DNA from: Sulfitobacter sp. SK012
Lineage (GTDB): Bacteria; Pseudomonadota; Alphaproteobacteria; Rhodobacterales; Rhodobacteraceae
NCBI RefSeq assembly: GCF_003352085.1
Contig: NZ_CP025804.1
Span: forward strand, 1,426,001 to 1,490,000
Length of the DNA: 64,000 nt
Reading direction: 5' to 3'
The notes beneath the pieces are model-generated. The model did not search any database and was not told where the DNA came from. It saw nothing but the letters and a program-made list of their open reading frames with translations. Positions 9,176-18,049 of the stretch are shown one piece after another. How positions within the stretch are numbered: position 1 is the first letter of the stretch; each line of letters opens with the position of its first letter. The position numbers and the translations under genes are program-made.

Positions 9176-10636
9176 CTACTTGCATTCAATGAAAGTTGTG
9201 AATTTTGCCGCTAATTTTGCGAGCTGTTCCGGTGGGATTGCTACATTTTTCAAGCTCAACTTCGCTTCAACTTGGTTCTGAGCTAAGAACAGTTTGGCTA
9301 TTTCACCCCTGATTGCAAAGTTTACATTCTGAGGGACGTCACCAATATTTTCCGCCACGTACGTTGCATCTAGCTTTGATACAACAACTCCAACCACCTC
9401 ACCATCCGAGGCAAGTACTGGTCCTCCCGAGTTTCCACTTTGAACAGGTGCTGTGATTTGAAAAGTGTTGGCGTTACCACCGAGTCCTTTAAGAGAGGAA
9501 ATCGCTCCCCTAGTTACGTTAATTCCGCCAAGCAAACCCGCGTAAGGGAAACCTACAGCAGTCACATCAGAGTTTAGCATTGCGGGGCTAGCAGAGAATA
9601 CCGCAACGCTTCTGGATTCTAACAAAGTTGTTTGGAGGAGCGCCAAATCAAACTCGCTTGAAACATCAATGATTGTGGCCAAAACGCCATCTACAAATAT
9701 TTCTGAACACCCATCAACAACATGAGCATTGGTCAAAATATGACCACTGCTTGATACAACAAAGCCAGAGCCGGAACTTGCCGCGCTGTCGGGTTCAGTA
9801 GAAGGAGGGGAAACGGCTTTATCGGTCGCTTCACTTGAATTTATTAGCGCTATGGTTGTTCTTACAACCTCAATTAGTTTGCCATCCCTTGTGATGTCGA
9901 GGGGCGCGCTTTTGCCTTTAGAAATGCTAGACGCCACAGCCTGAAAAGTATTTAAGTCCCATGGCTTGGCAGAAATCATGACTGTCGACCATGCCCCGTT
10001 TAACAAGTTCGAGCGGGTATAGAGCTTTGTGCCATCTCTTTTGGTTGCAGTACTGATAGCAAGACCATCTTTTCTGACAGAGTAGGGAACTTCAGCCGTT
10101 GAATGCGCATTCGCAGTGTACTGATGGAAATTTGAGGCTGTTTCTAAGGTATGTCGACCTATTGAGACTGCCAGAGTGCTATCTCGATGACGGTAGTTCA
10201 ACAGATGTTCTGAGGGCGCGTCCGTAATCAATGTTTTTAGCGGGAGCATTAGTGACATGTTGAGTGCTGGAAAATACTGCATGTCCCAACCATCACGGTC
10301 GTATCGGTCGAAAAAACTGAAGGCTAGCATGGCTGTGTGCCATTCTTCTGGCTGCGCATCGAATTCCTTGCGCGTGTAACTTTGCATGGCCTCACGGCTC
10401 AAGCGCCCCCAATCGCCATCAAGCAACCCGACGTAATGACCTTCGAAGGCTAATGCTGCCTGAAGGTATCTACGTTCTGTGAAGGAAAGGCCATTCGTTG
10501 TGAAACCTTGAAATAGGGCTTCATAATTTTGCGCTTTGGCTGCTGTGCATTGTAGAGAGATGGCAAACACAAAAATGCAAAACAAGAATTTTCTGAACTT
10601 CGACATCGAAGCCTTCTCCAGCTCTGGAAATTTCAT
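9176..10636 (-). CDS. Secreted trypsin-like serine protease with peptidoglycan-binding-like N terminus
   Basis: 486 residues from the first ATG; the ATG at codon 11 (MSKFRKFLF, position 10606) gives a better signal peptide. Residues about 45-95 resemble a peptidoglycan-binding-1-like repeat (RRYLQAALAFEGHYVGLLDG). A middle region of unknown fold (about 100-265) is followed by a DegP/trypsin-type domain with a complete triad: H305 in TNAHVV, D330 in FDLALL, S403 in GNSGGP. No PDZ domain is seen, so it is not a standard DegP/DegQ. The likely place of action is the periplasm or cell envelope. It is a monocistronic gene in a region of sparse coding; upstream 600 bp are non-coding. Confidence 0.88.
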   Translation of the reverse strand: MKFPELEKASMSKFRKFLFCIFVFAISLQCTAAKAQNYEALFQGFTTNGLSFTERRYLQAALAFEGHYVGLLDGDWGRLSREAMQSYTRKEFDAQPEEWHTAMLAFSFFDRYDRDGWDMQYFPALNMSLMLPLKTLITDAPSEHLLNYRHRDSTLAVSIGRHTLETASNFHQYTANAHSTAEVPYSVRKDGLAISTATKRDGTKLYTRSNLLNGAWSTVMISAKPWDLNTFQAVASSISKGKSAPLDITRDGKLIEVVRTTIALINSSEATDKAVSPPSTEPDSAASSGSGFVVSSSGHILTNAHVVDGCSEIFVDGVLATIIDVSSEFDLALLQTTLLESRSVAVFSASPAMLNSDVTAVGFPYAGLLGGINVTRGAISSLKGLGGNANTFQITAPVQSGNSGGPVLASDGEVVGVVVSKLDATYVAENIGDVPQNVNFAIRGEIAKLFLAQNQVEAKLSLKNVAIPPEQLAKLAAKFTTFIECK

Positions 10637-11204
10637 AGATTATTCGATTACAACCGCAGTCAAACATGAGTGCGCGTGGAAAACGAGGTCAAAAACTGAC
10701 CAATATGGGGCATCGATTGCGTTTCAGTATTTTTCAAGTTCCTCCAACAAACATCTTAAGTTCTGCAGGGCAGAGAAGGTGCGCAAATTTTGCAATGAAA
10801 TGCTTGTCTGCTTGGCCCTTCGCTCTGCACCGTGAGGAGCTTGAGAGGGGCTTAACGTCAGCCGCTTGGTGCGTGTTCACGGACCAGTAGTTATTTTTGG
10901 CAAGGCATTCGGCTGAACCGTCTGCATACCCAGAGTTATAACCACGGCTGTACGCCTTAGGGTCTGGACCAATTAAATCTCAAAGCGGTAAATGTCACAA
11001 AGCAGACCTTCGCTGCGTCGTGCACCAAGGTCTGCAATGCGGGACAAAGCTGCCGGTGGTGCCATATTCGTAAGGTCGGCTTCCGGCCCATAGCGGACCT
11101 TGATGGCCTTTGCAGCGAACGGCAGGTCTGAGCCCAAGTTGACCGATGCTGCGCTATCTACGAACGGCTGCTTTGGTGATGCTCCCGACCCAATACTTCA
11201 TGAT
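10637..11204. other. Gap with degenerate repeats
   Basis: No gene seen. The part from about 10980 to 11170 contains repeated variants of words such as GCAGACCTTCG, GGTCTGCAATGCGG and GCGGACCTTGATGG. This is the same degenerate GC-rich vocabulary found in the gaps near 17.9 kb, 34.65 kb and 55.75 kb. Confidence 0.5.
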
Positions 11205-11221
11205 TGTAAGTCTTATGTAAG
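11205..11221 (+). promoter_or_regulatory. Candidate response-regulator operator 1 (TGTAAG-N5-TGTAAG)
   Basis: Direct repeat TGTAAG tctta TGTAAG with an 11-bp period, 48 bp before the chosen start of the DUF6134-like gene and upstream of the two-component genes. The same element recurs at 13939-13955 in front of the next operon. Tandem half-sites with one-helical-turn spacing are typical of OmpR/PhoB-family regulators. Confidence 0.75.
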
Positions 11222-11269
11222 CCTCATCGACCATGAGCGGGTCAATCTAAAAGCATAATGGAGATTGAT

Positions 11270-11863
11270 ATGCGTCTTTTTGGAATCGCCCTTGGTCTTG
11301 CCGTCGCTCTTGCGGCTCCTGTGGACGCCCTCTCATTGCCTTCAAACGGTAAGCTGAGTTTCGATGTGGTCCGGAAGGGCAAAGATATTGGCGATCACAG
11401 CTACAGATTTTCAGGCAAGAGCAGTGCTTTCACGGTCAATGTGGAAACTGACATCGTTGTAAAAGTGCCTTTGATCAGAACAACGGCCTACAGCTTCAAG
11501 CATAAAAGTGTGGAGAGCTGGAAAGGTGGCAAGTTGCAACAGCTCAGCTCATCTACAAATGATGACGGCGAACCGCACCAGTTGAAAACGTCGAATAAAG
11601 GCGCATTGCCCGCCAGCCTCTGGAACGACGATATCGTCCGTAGCGGCAAACTTATGAATACCATTGACGGGAAGATCATTAGCGTACGCGCGGCAGATCT
11701 TGGCTCGGAAACGGTGAAGACAAAAAGCGGTATTGTTTCTGCGCATCATTACCGGCTTTCAGGTGGGTTGGCCCGTGACGTTTGGTATGACGGCGAGGGC
11801 AACCTTGCACAGGTGATGTTCAAGGCTGATGATGGCTCAACTGTGATGTATATCCGAAAATAG
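11270..11863 (+). CDS. Secreted DUF6134-like protein
   Basis: About 197 residues. The ATG at 11270 is preferred because GGAG lies 6-7 bases upstream and the product begins with a clean signal peptide (MRLFGIALGLAVALAAPVDA). An ATG at 11258 is in frame but lacks an RBS. The mature protein is a beta-rich domain (GKLSFDVVRKGKDIGDHSYRF, then alternating strands) matching DUF6134, whose members are exported and of unknown function. It lies directly upstream of a response regulator (13 bp gap) and probably in its operon, so it could be a periplasmic partner or an output of the two-component system. Confidence 0.75.
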   Translation: MRLFGIALGLAVALAAPVDALSLPSNGKLSFDVVRKGKDIGDHSYRFSGKSSAFTVNVETDIVVKVPLIRTTAYSFKHKSVESWKGGKLQQLSSSTNDDGEPHQLKTSNKGALPASLWNDDIVRSGKLMNTIDGKIISVRAADLGSETVKTKSGIVSAHHYRLSGGLARDVWYDGEGNLAQVMFKADDGSTVMYIRK

Positions 11864-11876
11864 GACGACACGCCGA

Positions 11877-12554
11877 ATGCGGCTACTTTATATTGAAGAC
11901 AACGAAAAGCTGGCGCTCAATACGAGCGCCAGTTTGCGTGACGCCGGATTTGTGGTGGACGTCGTCCACAACGCGGCGGATGCTTTGCATTCTGTAAAAA
12001 GCTTTGAATATGATGCGGTTATTCTTGATCTCGGGTTGCCAGATCAAGATGGTTTGGAGGTTTTGCCGATGATCAAGATGGCCAAGCCGCAAACCCCAAT
12101 TATTATATGCACTGCGCGTGACGCGCTGGATGACAGGATTAAAGGTCTGAATACAGGTTCTGACGATTATGTTGTTAAACCGTTTGCTGTTTCGGAACTG
12201 GTCGCAAGGGTAAATGCTGTCCTACGGCGACCAGGCGGCGCGCTCGGGATGACGTTAACGTTGGGCAATGTGAAGTATGAGACGGCTGACCGAACGGTTG
12301 TCATCAACGACGTAATGACAAGATTTTCCAAACGCGAACTCGCCCTACTAGAGCTGTTTTTGCGCAGAGCTGGCAGAGTTGTGTCAAAAGATGCGATTGA
12401 AAACGCTCTTTACGGTTTTGATGAGGCAGCAACGCCCAATGCCATTGAAGTATTAACCCATCGTTTGAGGAAAAAGCTGATCGAAAAGGGTGCCAGTATC
12501 GAAATCCATAACCTGCGTGGAATCGGATACGTACTTCAGGAAAACTCAGGATGA
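11877..12554 (+). CDS. OmpR-family response regulator
   Basis: 225 residues: an N-terminal receiver domain with phospho-acceptor D51 (AVILDLGLP), acidic D8, and the conserved lysine in VVKPFA, then a C-terminal winged-helix DNA-binding domain ending RGIGYVLQ. The start overlaps nothing, and the stop overlaps the kinase start by four bases (ATGA). It is expected to bind the TGTAAG direct repeats at 11205 and 13939, giving autoregulation plus control of the hemolysin-ligase operon. That link is inferred from the repeats and adjacency. It resembles QseB/TctD/PmrA-type regulators. Confidence 0.93.
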   Translation: MRLLYIEDNEKLALNTSASLRDAGFVVDVVHNAADALHSVKSFEYDAVILDLGLPDQDGLEVLPMIKMAKPQTPIIICTARDALDDRIKGLNTGSDDYVVKPFAVSELVARVNAVLRRPGGALGMTLTLGNVKYETADRTVVINDVMTRFSKRELALLELFLRRAGRVVSKDAIENALYGFDEAATPNAIEVLTHRLRKKLIEKGASIEIHNLRGIGYVLQENSG

Positions 12555-13915
12555 CGATACTGAACTTTCTATTTGGGCCTCGCAAATCATTAAAGCGCGG
12601 CCTGCTGCTCAATATCATTGCTGCGTTAAGCCTTTGCATCATCTTAGCGGGAACCGTGTTGATCAGCGAATTCTACGATCATCTTGAAGAAAACCTTGAA
12701 GAGGCGATGGTGGATGAAGCCATAGAGATTGTTGGACAGATCGAACTGACCGATGCGCAGTACGGTCTCGATGCAGGTTCGTTGCGATTTCAAGGCGTTG
12801 AGGGGAACTATCGATATACTGTATTTGATGAAACTGGCAGCATTGTTGCCGGTGGAGAAGGGTCTGATGCAATCTGGCAGCAGCTCTCAAAGATCAAATT
12901 GGGTGAACCAAAACCGATAGCGCTTCTTGGTGAAAGGCTTGGTATCGCCCTGAGGGCCCGGATTGCGGATCGAGACGTATTTGTCTTGGTATCCACGTAT
13001 CCGAAGGGGAACAACGAGTCGCAAATTAATAAGCTCCTACATGAGATAGAAGAAGGGGTTGGGTGGGTTATTCTTGGTGCGCTGATCGTGTTGGCATCCG
13101 CATTGTTTGCGACCCGTCGCGCCCTTTCTCCCTTGAAGGTATTGTCAGTTCAAGCGGATCAAATTGGACCAGGTGCTGCGAAACAACGCCTGACGACCGA
13201 CCGGGTGCCTACCGAAATCGCGCCGGTGATTGCAGATGTAAACAAAGCCTTTGATCGTTTGGAACAAGGCTACAAAGCGCAGCGGGATTTTGCGTCAAAC
13301 GTGGCGCATGAAATACGCACTCCTATCGCCGTGCTTAGATCCAGTATTGACCGGATCAATGACCCCGCTTTGAAACAATCGTTGTCGCAGGATGCAAAAC
13401 AGTTGGATCGTATATTTGGCCAGCTTATTGATTTGTCCCGAGCTGATGCTGCTTTGCAATCGGGTTTTGAGGCTGTGGACTTACGAAATGTAGCTGTTGA
13501 GGTTGCAACTGACTTGGCACCGGTAGCCTTGCAGTCCGGTCGCCGTTTGTCAGTGATCGGAGACGAAACGGTGCTTGTTCACGGGAATGCAGGTCTGTTG
13601 GGAATTGCTCTGGCCAATGTTGTGCGCAATGCTTTGCAGTATACCTCTGAGAACAGCGAAGTCGAAATCGAGCTGGACTCCAACCCAGCCGGATGGCGGG
13701 TTCTTGACCGTGGACCGGGTGTGCCAGACGCGCTAAAGACAGCCTTGTTTGAGCGCTTCAATCGCGGCAATCAAGCAAACGCAGGCAGCAAAGGATCGGG
13801 CATCGGTCTTGCTATCGTAAAGTCGGTCGCACATTCGCACAATGCGGATGTCTCTATCCAAGACCGAGATGGGGGCGGCAGCATTTTCTCGTTTACGTTT
13901 GACCAAAATCTCTAA
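12551..13915 (+). CDS. Membrane sensor histidine kinase
   Basis: 454 residues. Transmembrane segments lie at about 16-40 and 168-190 around a periplasmic sensor of roughly 125 residues. These are followed by a linker, an H-box with H253 in AHEIRTP, and an HATPase domain (NVVRNALQY N-box, DRGPGVPD G1, GSGIGLAIVK G2). All catalytic motifs are intact. It is translationally coupled to the response regulator by a four-base overlap and so is its partner. The periplasmic ligand is not evident. The stop is followed within 25 bp by the second TGTAAG repeat, which marks the promoter of the next operon. Confidence 0.93.
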   Translation: MTILNFLFGPRKSLKRGLLLNIIAALSLCIILAGTVLISEFYDHLEENLEEAMVDEAIEIVGQIELTDAQYGLDAGSLRFQGVEGNYRYTVFDETGSIVAGGEGSDAIWQQLSKIKLGEPKPIALLGERLGIALRARIADRDVFVLVSTYPKGNNESQINKLLHEIEEGVGWVILGALIVLASALFATRRALSPLKVLSVQADQIGPGAAKQRLTTDRVPTEIAPVIADVNKAFDRLEQGYKAQRDFASNVAHEIRTPIAVLRSSIDRINDPALKQSLSQDAKQLDRIFGQLIDLSRADAALQSGFEAVDLRNVAVEVATDLAPVALQSGRRLSVIGDETVLVHGNAGLLGIALANVVRNALQYTSENSEVEIELDSNPAGWRVLDRGPGVPDALKTALFERFNRGNQANAGSKGSGIGLAIVKSVAHSHNADVSIQDRDGGGSIFSFTFDQNL

Positions 13916-13938
13916 CAGACTTTGATTTCTCTGATTGC

Positions 13939-13955
13939 TGTAAGTCTCTTGTAAG
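13939..13955 (+). promoter_or_regulatory. Candidate response-regulator operator 2 (TGTAAG-N5-TGTAAG)
   Basis: TGTAAG tctct TGTAAG, matching operator 1 in both half-sites, in the spacing and in flanking GCC. It lies 55 bp before the ATG of the thermostable-hemolysin-family gene. The match at an independent promoter is the main evidence for one shared regulator. Confidence 0.75.
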
Positions 13956-14010
13956 CCCGATACGCAAAAACATCCTCAACACGTCATGAAAAGGCACGTT
14001 GAGGTTGGAT

Positions 14011-14598
14011 ATGAAGATCGAGTTTTTAAGTGGGAATTGCCCCGGACGCAAAGAGGCACAAGATCACATTAAGGGGGTCTATAGCCATGTCTATGGCGCA
14101 GAGGTAACTGCGTTTGCGCCGTTGTTGGTTGTCGCAAAGCGCGTAGACGGAGAAATTCTTTGTGCGGCGGGTATTCGGACAGCAAAGGACGGCTTCTTTT
14201 CAGACACCTATCTCAAGACCGATTTATCAACGGCTCTGCAACACGCAGCGCACATCGACGTTCCCGCGCAGGAAATAATGGAAGTTGTTTCCCTCGCCTC
14301 CACAACGCCTTTCCCAGTTTTGCCCATGCTGGACAGAATGATCGAATGGGGCCGTGAAAACGGGATGACCTGTGGGGTATTCACCGCGACCGCACCCCTA
14401 CGCCGTCTACTGAAAAGAACCTCGCTGAGCTATGCAGAATTGGCGTCAGCAGACATATCTCAGGTTTCAAACCCCAAGACGTGGGGTTCGTATTACGACA
14501 CTGACCCAAAAGTATGCGCTTTCAGCGAGGTTTTGTCTCAACCCGTTGTCTTGTCCCCACGCGCTCGTGCCGCGAAAATTGCTAGGGGGGCTTCTTGA
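14011..14598 (+). CDS. Thermostable hemolysin family protein (GNAT-like)
   Basis: 195 residues from the ATG at 14011, which has GAGG at 14001-14004; an upstream in-frame TTG at 13999 lacks an RBS. The sequence matches the T_hemolysin family (PF12261): VYSHVYGAEV, AAGIRTA, SDTYLKTDL and EVVSLASTTP are recognisable landmarks. The family name comes from Vibrio delta-VPH, but the fold resembles N-acyltransferases and acyl-homoserine-lactone synthases. Its company here (adenylating enzyme, SDR, 2OG oxygenase) suggests an acyl/aminoacyl transfer step in small-molecule synthesis rather than a toxin; that is inference. It overlaps the next gene by four bases. No signal peptide is present, so the product is cytoplasmic. 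Confidence 0.82.
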   Translation: MKIEFLSGNCPGRKEAQDHIKGVYSHVYGAEVTAFAPLLVVAKRVDGEILCAAGIRTAKDGFFSDTYLKTDLSTALQHAAHIDVPAQEIMEVVSLASTTPFPVLPMLDRMIEWGRENGMTCGVFTATAPLRRLLKRTSLSYAELASADISQVSNPKTWGSYYDTDPKVCAFSEVLSQPVVLSPRARAAKIARGAS

Positions 14599-16034
14599 TG
14601 AAGCAGGTCTTTGACGCACTCAAGCGCCATTCACAGTCCCGTTCAAACGACATTGCGTTTGAAGATGACATCGGTCGGATCAGCTGGAGCAAACTAGCCA
14701 TGCGTGTCGAAAGCCTCGCCCGCACGTTGGACGCGGTGGAAGGGACCATTGGGATCGGCCTTGCGGGTGGTATCGACTATGTCGTGGCTGATTTGGCGCT
14801 GACACTCAGCGGGAAGCGGCAAGTGCCATTACCGTTCTTTTTCAGCACGGCCCAGAATGCGCATGTCTTGATGGACGCAAAAGTCAGCACGGTCGTCACC
14901 AGCAATCCAGAATTGTTTTCTGCTTTACCGCACCTGAAACTCATCAACCCAGTCGCCATGCCAAGTGAAACTTGCGCTTTTCGTCCTTACGCTGGCGGTG
15001 CCGAGCGGATTATCTATACCTCTGGGTCTTCCGGAAATCCCAAAGGCGTGGTGCTGGGGGATCGTCAATTGGACGCTTCTATCAGCGCTTTAAGTCGCGT
15101 CATTGCTGCTGATGCGAAAGACACACATCTGTCTATCCTCCCGCTCGCGCAGCTTTTAGAGCAGATTTGCGGTATTTTTCTTCCAATTGTAGCGGGTGCC
15201 AAAACAGTTATCCGATTTGAAGCCACCAGGTCATTGTTTGGTGCTCCGATTGAACCTCTTCTTGATGCCTTCGAGACAACACGTCCGACAACAAGCCTTC
15301 TGGCACCGGCCATATTGGGCCGCTGGGTAAATGCACTTGGAACCAAAGCCGCGCCTGACAGCCTTCGCTTTGTCGCCGTTGGTGGCGCGTCCAGTTCACC
15401 CTCCTTAATCAATGCGGCACAAGTTATCGGAATTCCAGTGCATGAAGGCTACGGCTTGTCCGAATGCTGTGCCGTCGTCGCAATGAACCGACCCGGAGAC
15501 AACCACCCCGGCGCAGTTGGTCCGGTACTGGATGGGCTGAACGTATCTCTTGAGAACGGTGAGATAGTCGTCTCAGGCCCTACAGTGATGCAGGGATACT
15601 TGAACGGGGAGCCTGCACCGGAAGTCTGGCACACGGGCGATCTCGGCCATTTTGAAGGCGACAGGCTGGTTGTTGATGGCCGCAAAGACGCGCTCTTGGT
15701 GACCGGCGCAGGGCGCAATATCTCACCTGAATGGGTAGAACAGCGCGTCAACGCTGATCCGCGCATTGTCAGTTCCGCCTTGGGCATTCGCAAATCTGAC
15801 GGGGCATTGGCCCTGATCGTCGTGGCGGTGGCACCGGTGTCGTCCAGCGAGATCGAAACTTACCTATCAGACTTGCCGATCTATGCGCAGCCAACCGCGT
15901 TGATCATGACCGATCCATCTGAGGCCGGTCTGTTGTTCCCCGTTGGAACACCCAACCGTTCTGTGGCGGCGTCCTTGATCAACACACGCTCGACGCAACC
16001 ATTGAACGCCACACCAGAAAGCATCGCATCATGA
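14595..16034 (+). CDS. AMP-binding (acyl/aryl adenylate-forming) enzyme
   Basis: 479 residues of the ANL superfamily. It activates a carboxylic acid with ATP to an acyl-AMP and then perhaps a thioester. The P-loop is YTSGSSGNPKG near residue 140; the A5-type motif is EGYGLSECCAV; A7/A8 are visible as HTGDLG and VDGRKDALLVT. The protein is shorter than most acyl-CoA synthetases, mainly at the N terminus. No carrier-protein domain is fused. Its start overlaps the hemolysin-family stop (ATGA), and its stop overlaps the SDR start, so three proteins are translationally coupled. The acid substrate cannot be predicted. Confidence 0.88.
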   Translation: MMKQVFDALKRHSQSRSNDIAFEDDIGRISWSKLAMRVESLARTLDAVEGTIGIGLAGGIDYVVADLALTLSGKRQVPLPFFFSTAQNAHVLMDAKVSTVVTSNPELFSALPHLKLINPVAMPSETCAFRPYAGGAERIIYTSGSSGNPKGVVLGDRQLDASISALSRVIAADAKDTHLSILPLAQLLEQICGIFLPIVAGAKTVIRFEATRSLFGAPIEPLLDAFETTRPTTSLLAPAILGRWVNALGTKAAPDSLRFVAVGGASSSPSLINAAQVIGIPVHEGYGLSECCAVVAMNRPGDNHPGAVGPVLDGLNVSLENGEIVVSGPTVMQGYLNGEPAPEVWHTGDLGHFEGDRLVVDGRKDALLVTGAGRNISPEWVEQRVNADPRIVSSALGIRKSDGALALIVVAVAPVSSSEIETYLSDLPIYAQPTALIMTDPSEAGLLFPVGTPNRSVAASLINTRSTQPLNATPESIAS

Positions 16035-16822
16035 GCACCACCAAAAAAGTTCTTATCACGGGAGCAGGAACCGGCATTGGCAGAGCATTGGCTATTGAGG
16101 CTGCGCAAAAAGGGTTCGACCTGATCCTGGTCGGACGCACCTCAAACACGCTGGAAGAAACTCTTTCGATGTGCAGCACAAGCGCCGCCCGCAGAGTCGT
16201 CGCGGATGTGACGCAGGCGGAAGGGCGTGCATTGATCGCTGACGCGGTCGATGGATCGCTCGATATCCTCATTAATAACGCCGGCGTATTGAGTGTAGGG
16301 CATCTTGCCGACATGGGCGATGCCGATCTGGAGCGGATGACAAACACCAATCTGGTCGCGCCGATGGCATTGACCCGCGACCTGCTGCCAGCGTTGCGCA
16401 GATCAAAGGGTCGAATAGTCAATATAGGGTCGGTTTTCGGCGACATCGCCTATCCATTTTTTGCTTGTTACTCGGCCAGCAAATTCGGCCTGCGTGGGTT
16501 CTCGGACGCAATGCGACGTGAACTGTCGGGCGCAGGCATTGGTGTTAGCTACATAGCACCGCGCGCAACGCGTACAGCTTCGGAAAGCGCGTTTGCTGCA
16601 TTGATTGAGCCAATGGAGATGACACTCGACACTGCGGACGTCGTTGCCGCACAGGCTTGGGATGCAATCCTCAAGGGCAAACGCGAGAGCTTTCCTAAGG
16701 GAAAAGAGCGGTTCTTTGTCAAAGTGCAGCGGCTGTTCCCGTCACTAGTCGACAAATCAGTCGGCGCACAGGCGCGTGATCCCAAAACCCTGGCGGCGCT
16801 GAAACTGTCAATTCAACCTTAA
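16031..16822 (+). CDS. SDR family oxidoreductase
   Basis: 263 residues of a classical short-chain dehydrogenase/reductase. The cofactor motif TGAGTGIG is near residues 10-17, NNAG follows, and the catalytic YxxxK appears as YSASK with an upstream serine in NIGSVFG. It has a C-terminal extension after the Rossmann core (RFFVKVQRLFPSLVD) like the SDRs that accompany acyl-processing enzymes. It is coupled to the adenylating enzyme by a four-base overlap, and probably reduces or oxidises the intermediate made by the preceding two enzymes. Confidence 0.88.
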   Translation: MSTTKKVLITGAGTGIGRALAIEAAQKGFDLILVGRTSNTLEETLSMCSTSAARRVVADVTQAEGRALIADAVDGSLDILINNAGVLSVGHLADMGDADLERMTNTNLVAPMALTRDLLPALRRSKGRIVNIGSVFGDIAYPFFACYSASKFGLRGFSDAMRRELSGAGIGVSYIAPRATRTASESAFAALIEPMEMTLDTADVVAAQAWDAILKGKRESFPKGKERFFVKVQRLFPSLVDKSVGAQARDPKTLAALKLSIQP

Positions 16823-16855
16823 TCAACAAAAACTCAAAACTACAGGACAAGAGAC

Positions 16856-17716
16856 ATGACCTACAATGTTATCCGTGCGTCTGAGGCAGGGGCTTCCTCC
16901 GTCAATCCAGCCATACTATCCGCAGTCAAGGAACACCTAAACCGCGACGGTTGGGCGCTGCTGCGTGGTTTCGATTTGGATATTGCATCCTTCAGCGGCA
17001 TCACATCGCAATTGTGCAAGACCATCACCTTTGATCCTGCTCGGGAGAATACAGATAAGAACACCCAGAAAGTGGATGCTGGCCTCGGGCCGATAGGCTT
17101 GCATATCGAGAATGGCAACACGCCGGTTTGCCCTGACGTCGTTGCGTTCTACAGCACAAAGGCCGCTTTCGAGGGCTCCCAGACAACAATTTGTGATGGT
17201 CGGGATGTGTTTGCAGCATTCTCGAAGGCACAAAAGGAGCGTTGGTCGCAGCGCATGACGGTCACAAGAACTTTGCCCGAGGCATTGTGGAAGCGATACC
17301 TCGCCAATGAGCACCCCGCGATCAGTGAACCTGAAGAGGTCAGGCAGGAACATATCCTGCAATTCAAAGCATCAATCCCTGATCAGGATTTTACGCTGAA
17401 CGAGGATGGATCCCTTGAATACCGCATCAAGGTTTCGCCTGTCCGTCCATCGTCACTGTCCAACGGTCAGGCCTTCGCGAACGCGATCCTCGGGCCATCG
17501 CACAACTATGAACCGCCCGTCTATACCTTGGACGACGGCTCCATCGTAACGTCCGATGAGATCGAAGAACTTCGCGAAATTGCAGAGACTTGCACGGTCG
17601 AGATCAATTGGCAGGACGGGGATGTCGCAGTGATCGACAACACCCGCGTCATGCATGGTCGCCGCGCGATCAAGGACAAAGATCGGCAGTTATTTATTGG
17701 AATGGGTCGCCTCTAA
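16856..17716 (+). CDS. TauD/TfdA-like Fe(II)/2-oxoglutarate-dependent oxygenase
   Basis: 286 residues. The iron facial triad is visible as H83 and E85 in LHIENG and a distal H267 in VMHGRR; an arginine about 12 residues further on fits the 2-oxoglutarate anchor. A glutamate in place of the more usual aspartate in the HxD/E motif is acceptable in the clavaminate-synthase-like group. It is expected to hydroxylate, desaturate or otherwise oxidise a small molecule. It follows the SDR by 33 bp with its own start context (GGACAAGAGAC upstream) and ends the operon. Confidence 0.88.
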   Translation: MTYNVIRASEAGASSVNPAILSAVKEHLNRDGWALLRGFDLDIASFSGITSQLCKTITFDPARENTDKNTQKVDAGLGPIGLHIENGNTPVCPDVVAFYSTKAAFEGSQTTICDGRDVFAAFSKAQKERWSQRMTVTRTLPEALWKRYLANEHPAISEPEEVRQEHILQFKASIPDQDFTLNEDGSLEYRIKVSPVRPSSLSNGQAFANAILGPSHNYEPPVYTLDDGSIVTSDEIEELREIAETCTVEINWQDGDVAVIDNTRVMHGRRAIKDKDRQLFIGMGRL

Positions 17717-18049
17717 TTGGTCATTACCACAGTTGAGGATCGCGGTAGTGCGTTAGCGCCGGAGTTTTCCTCAACGCTGCCGGATAGCAATTTCTTGGCA
17801 AAACCGCTCTATCTGCCAGTGCCGTAAAAGATCGAAAGCAGCCATTGTAACAACCGCAGCTAAAGCTCACTTTGTCCCGCATTGCGGACCTCCACGCATG
17901 GCGCAGCGAAGGTCCGCAATCCGCCCTTATTGTCGAAATGTGCATACCGCAGCATCGGTCAGTTTGGGCTCTAAGCTGCCCTTCGCTGCGGCCGGCGTCA
18001 ATGTCCGCATTGGGCCGTTCATGACAAGCATCACGGGGATGGGACACTT
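17717..18049. other. Gap with degenerate repeats abutting yaeQ
   Basis: 333 bp, no gene. The 17838-18020 part is made of degenerate repeated words (GCAGCGAAGGTCCGCAAT, GTCCGCATTGGGCCGTTC). It runs straight into the truncated 5' end of yaeQ, suggesting that this repeat material replaced the yaeQ start. Confidence 0.5.

Noticed and set aside
14011..14598. A true pore-forming hemolysin
   Set aside because: The family name suggests it, but there is no signal peptide or membrane segment and the operon context is enzymatic.
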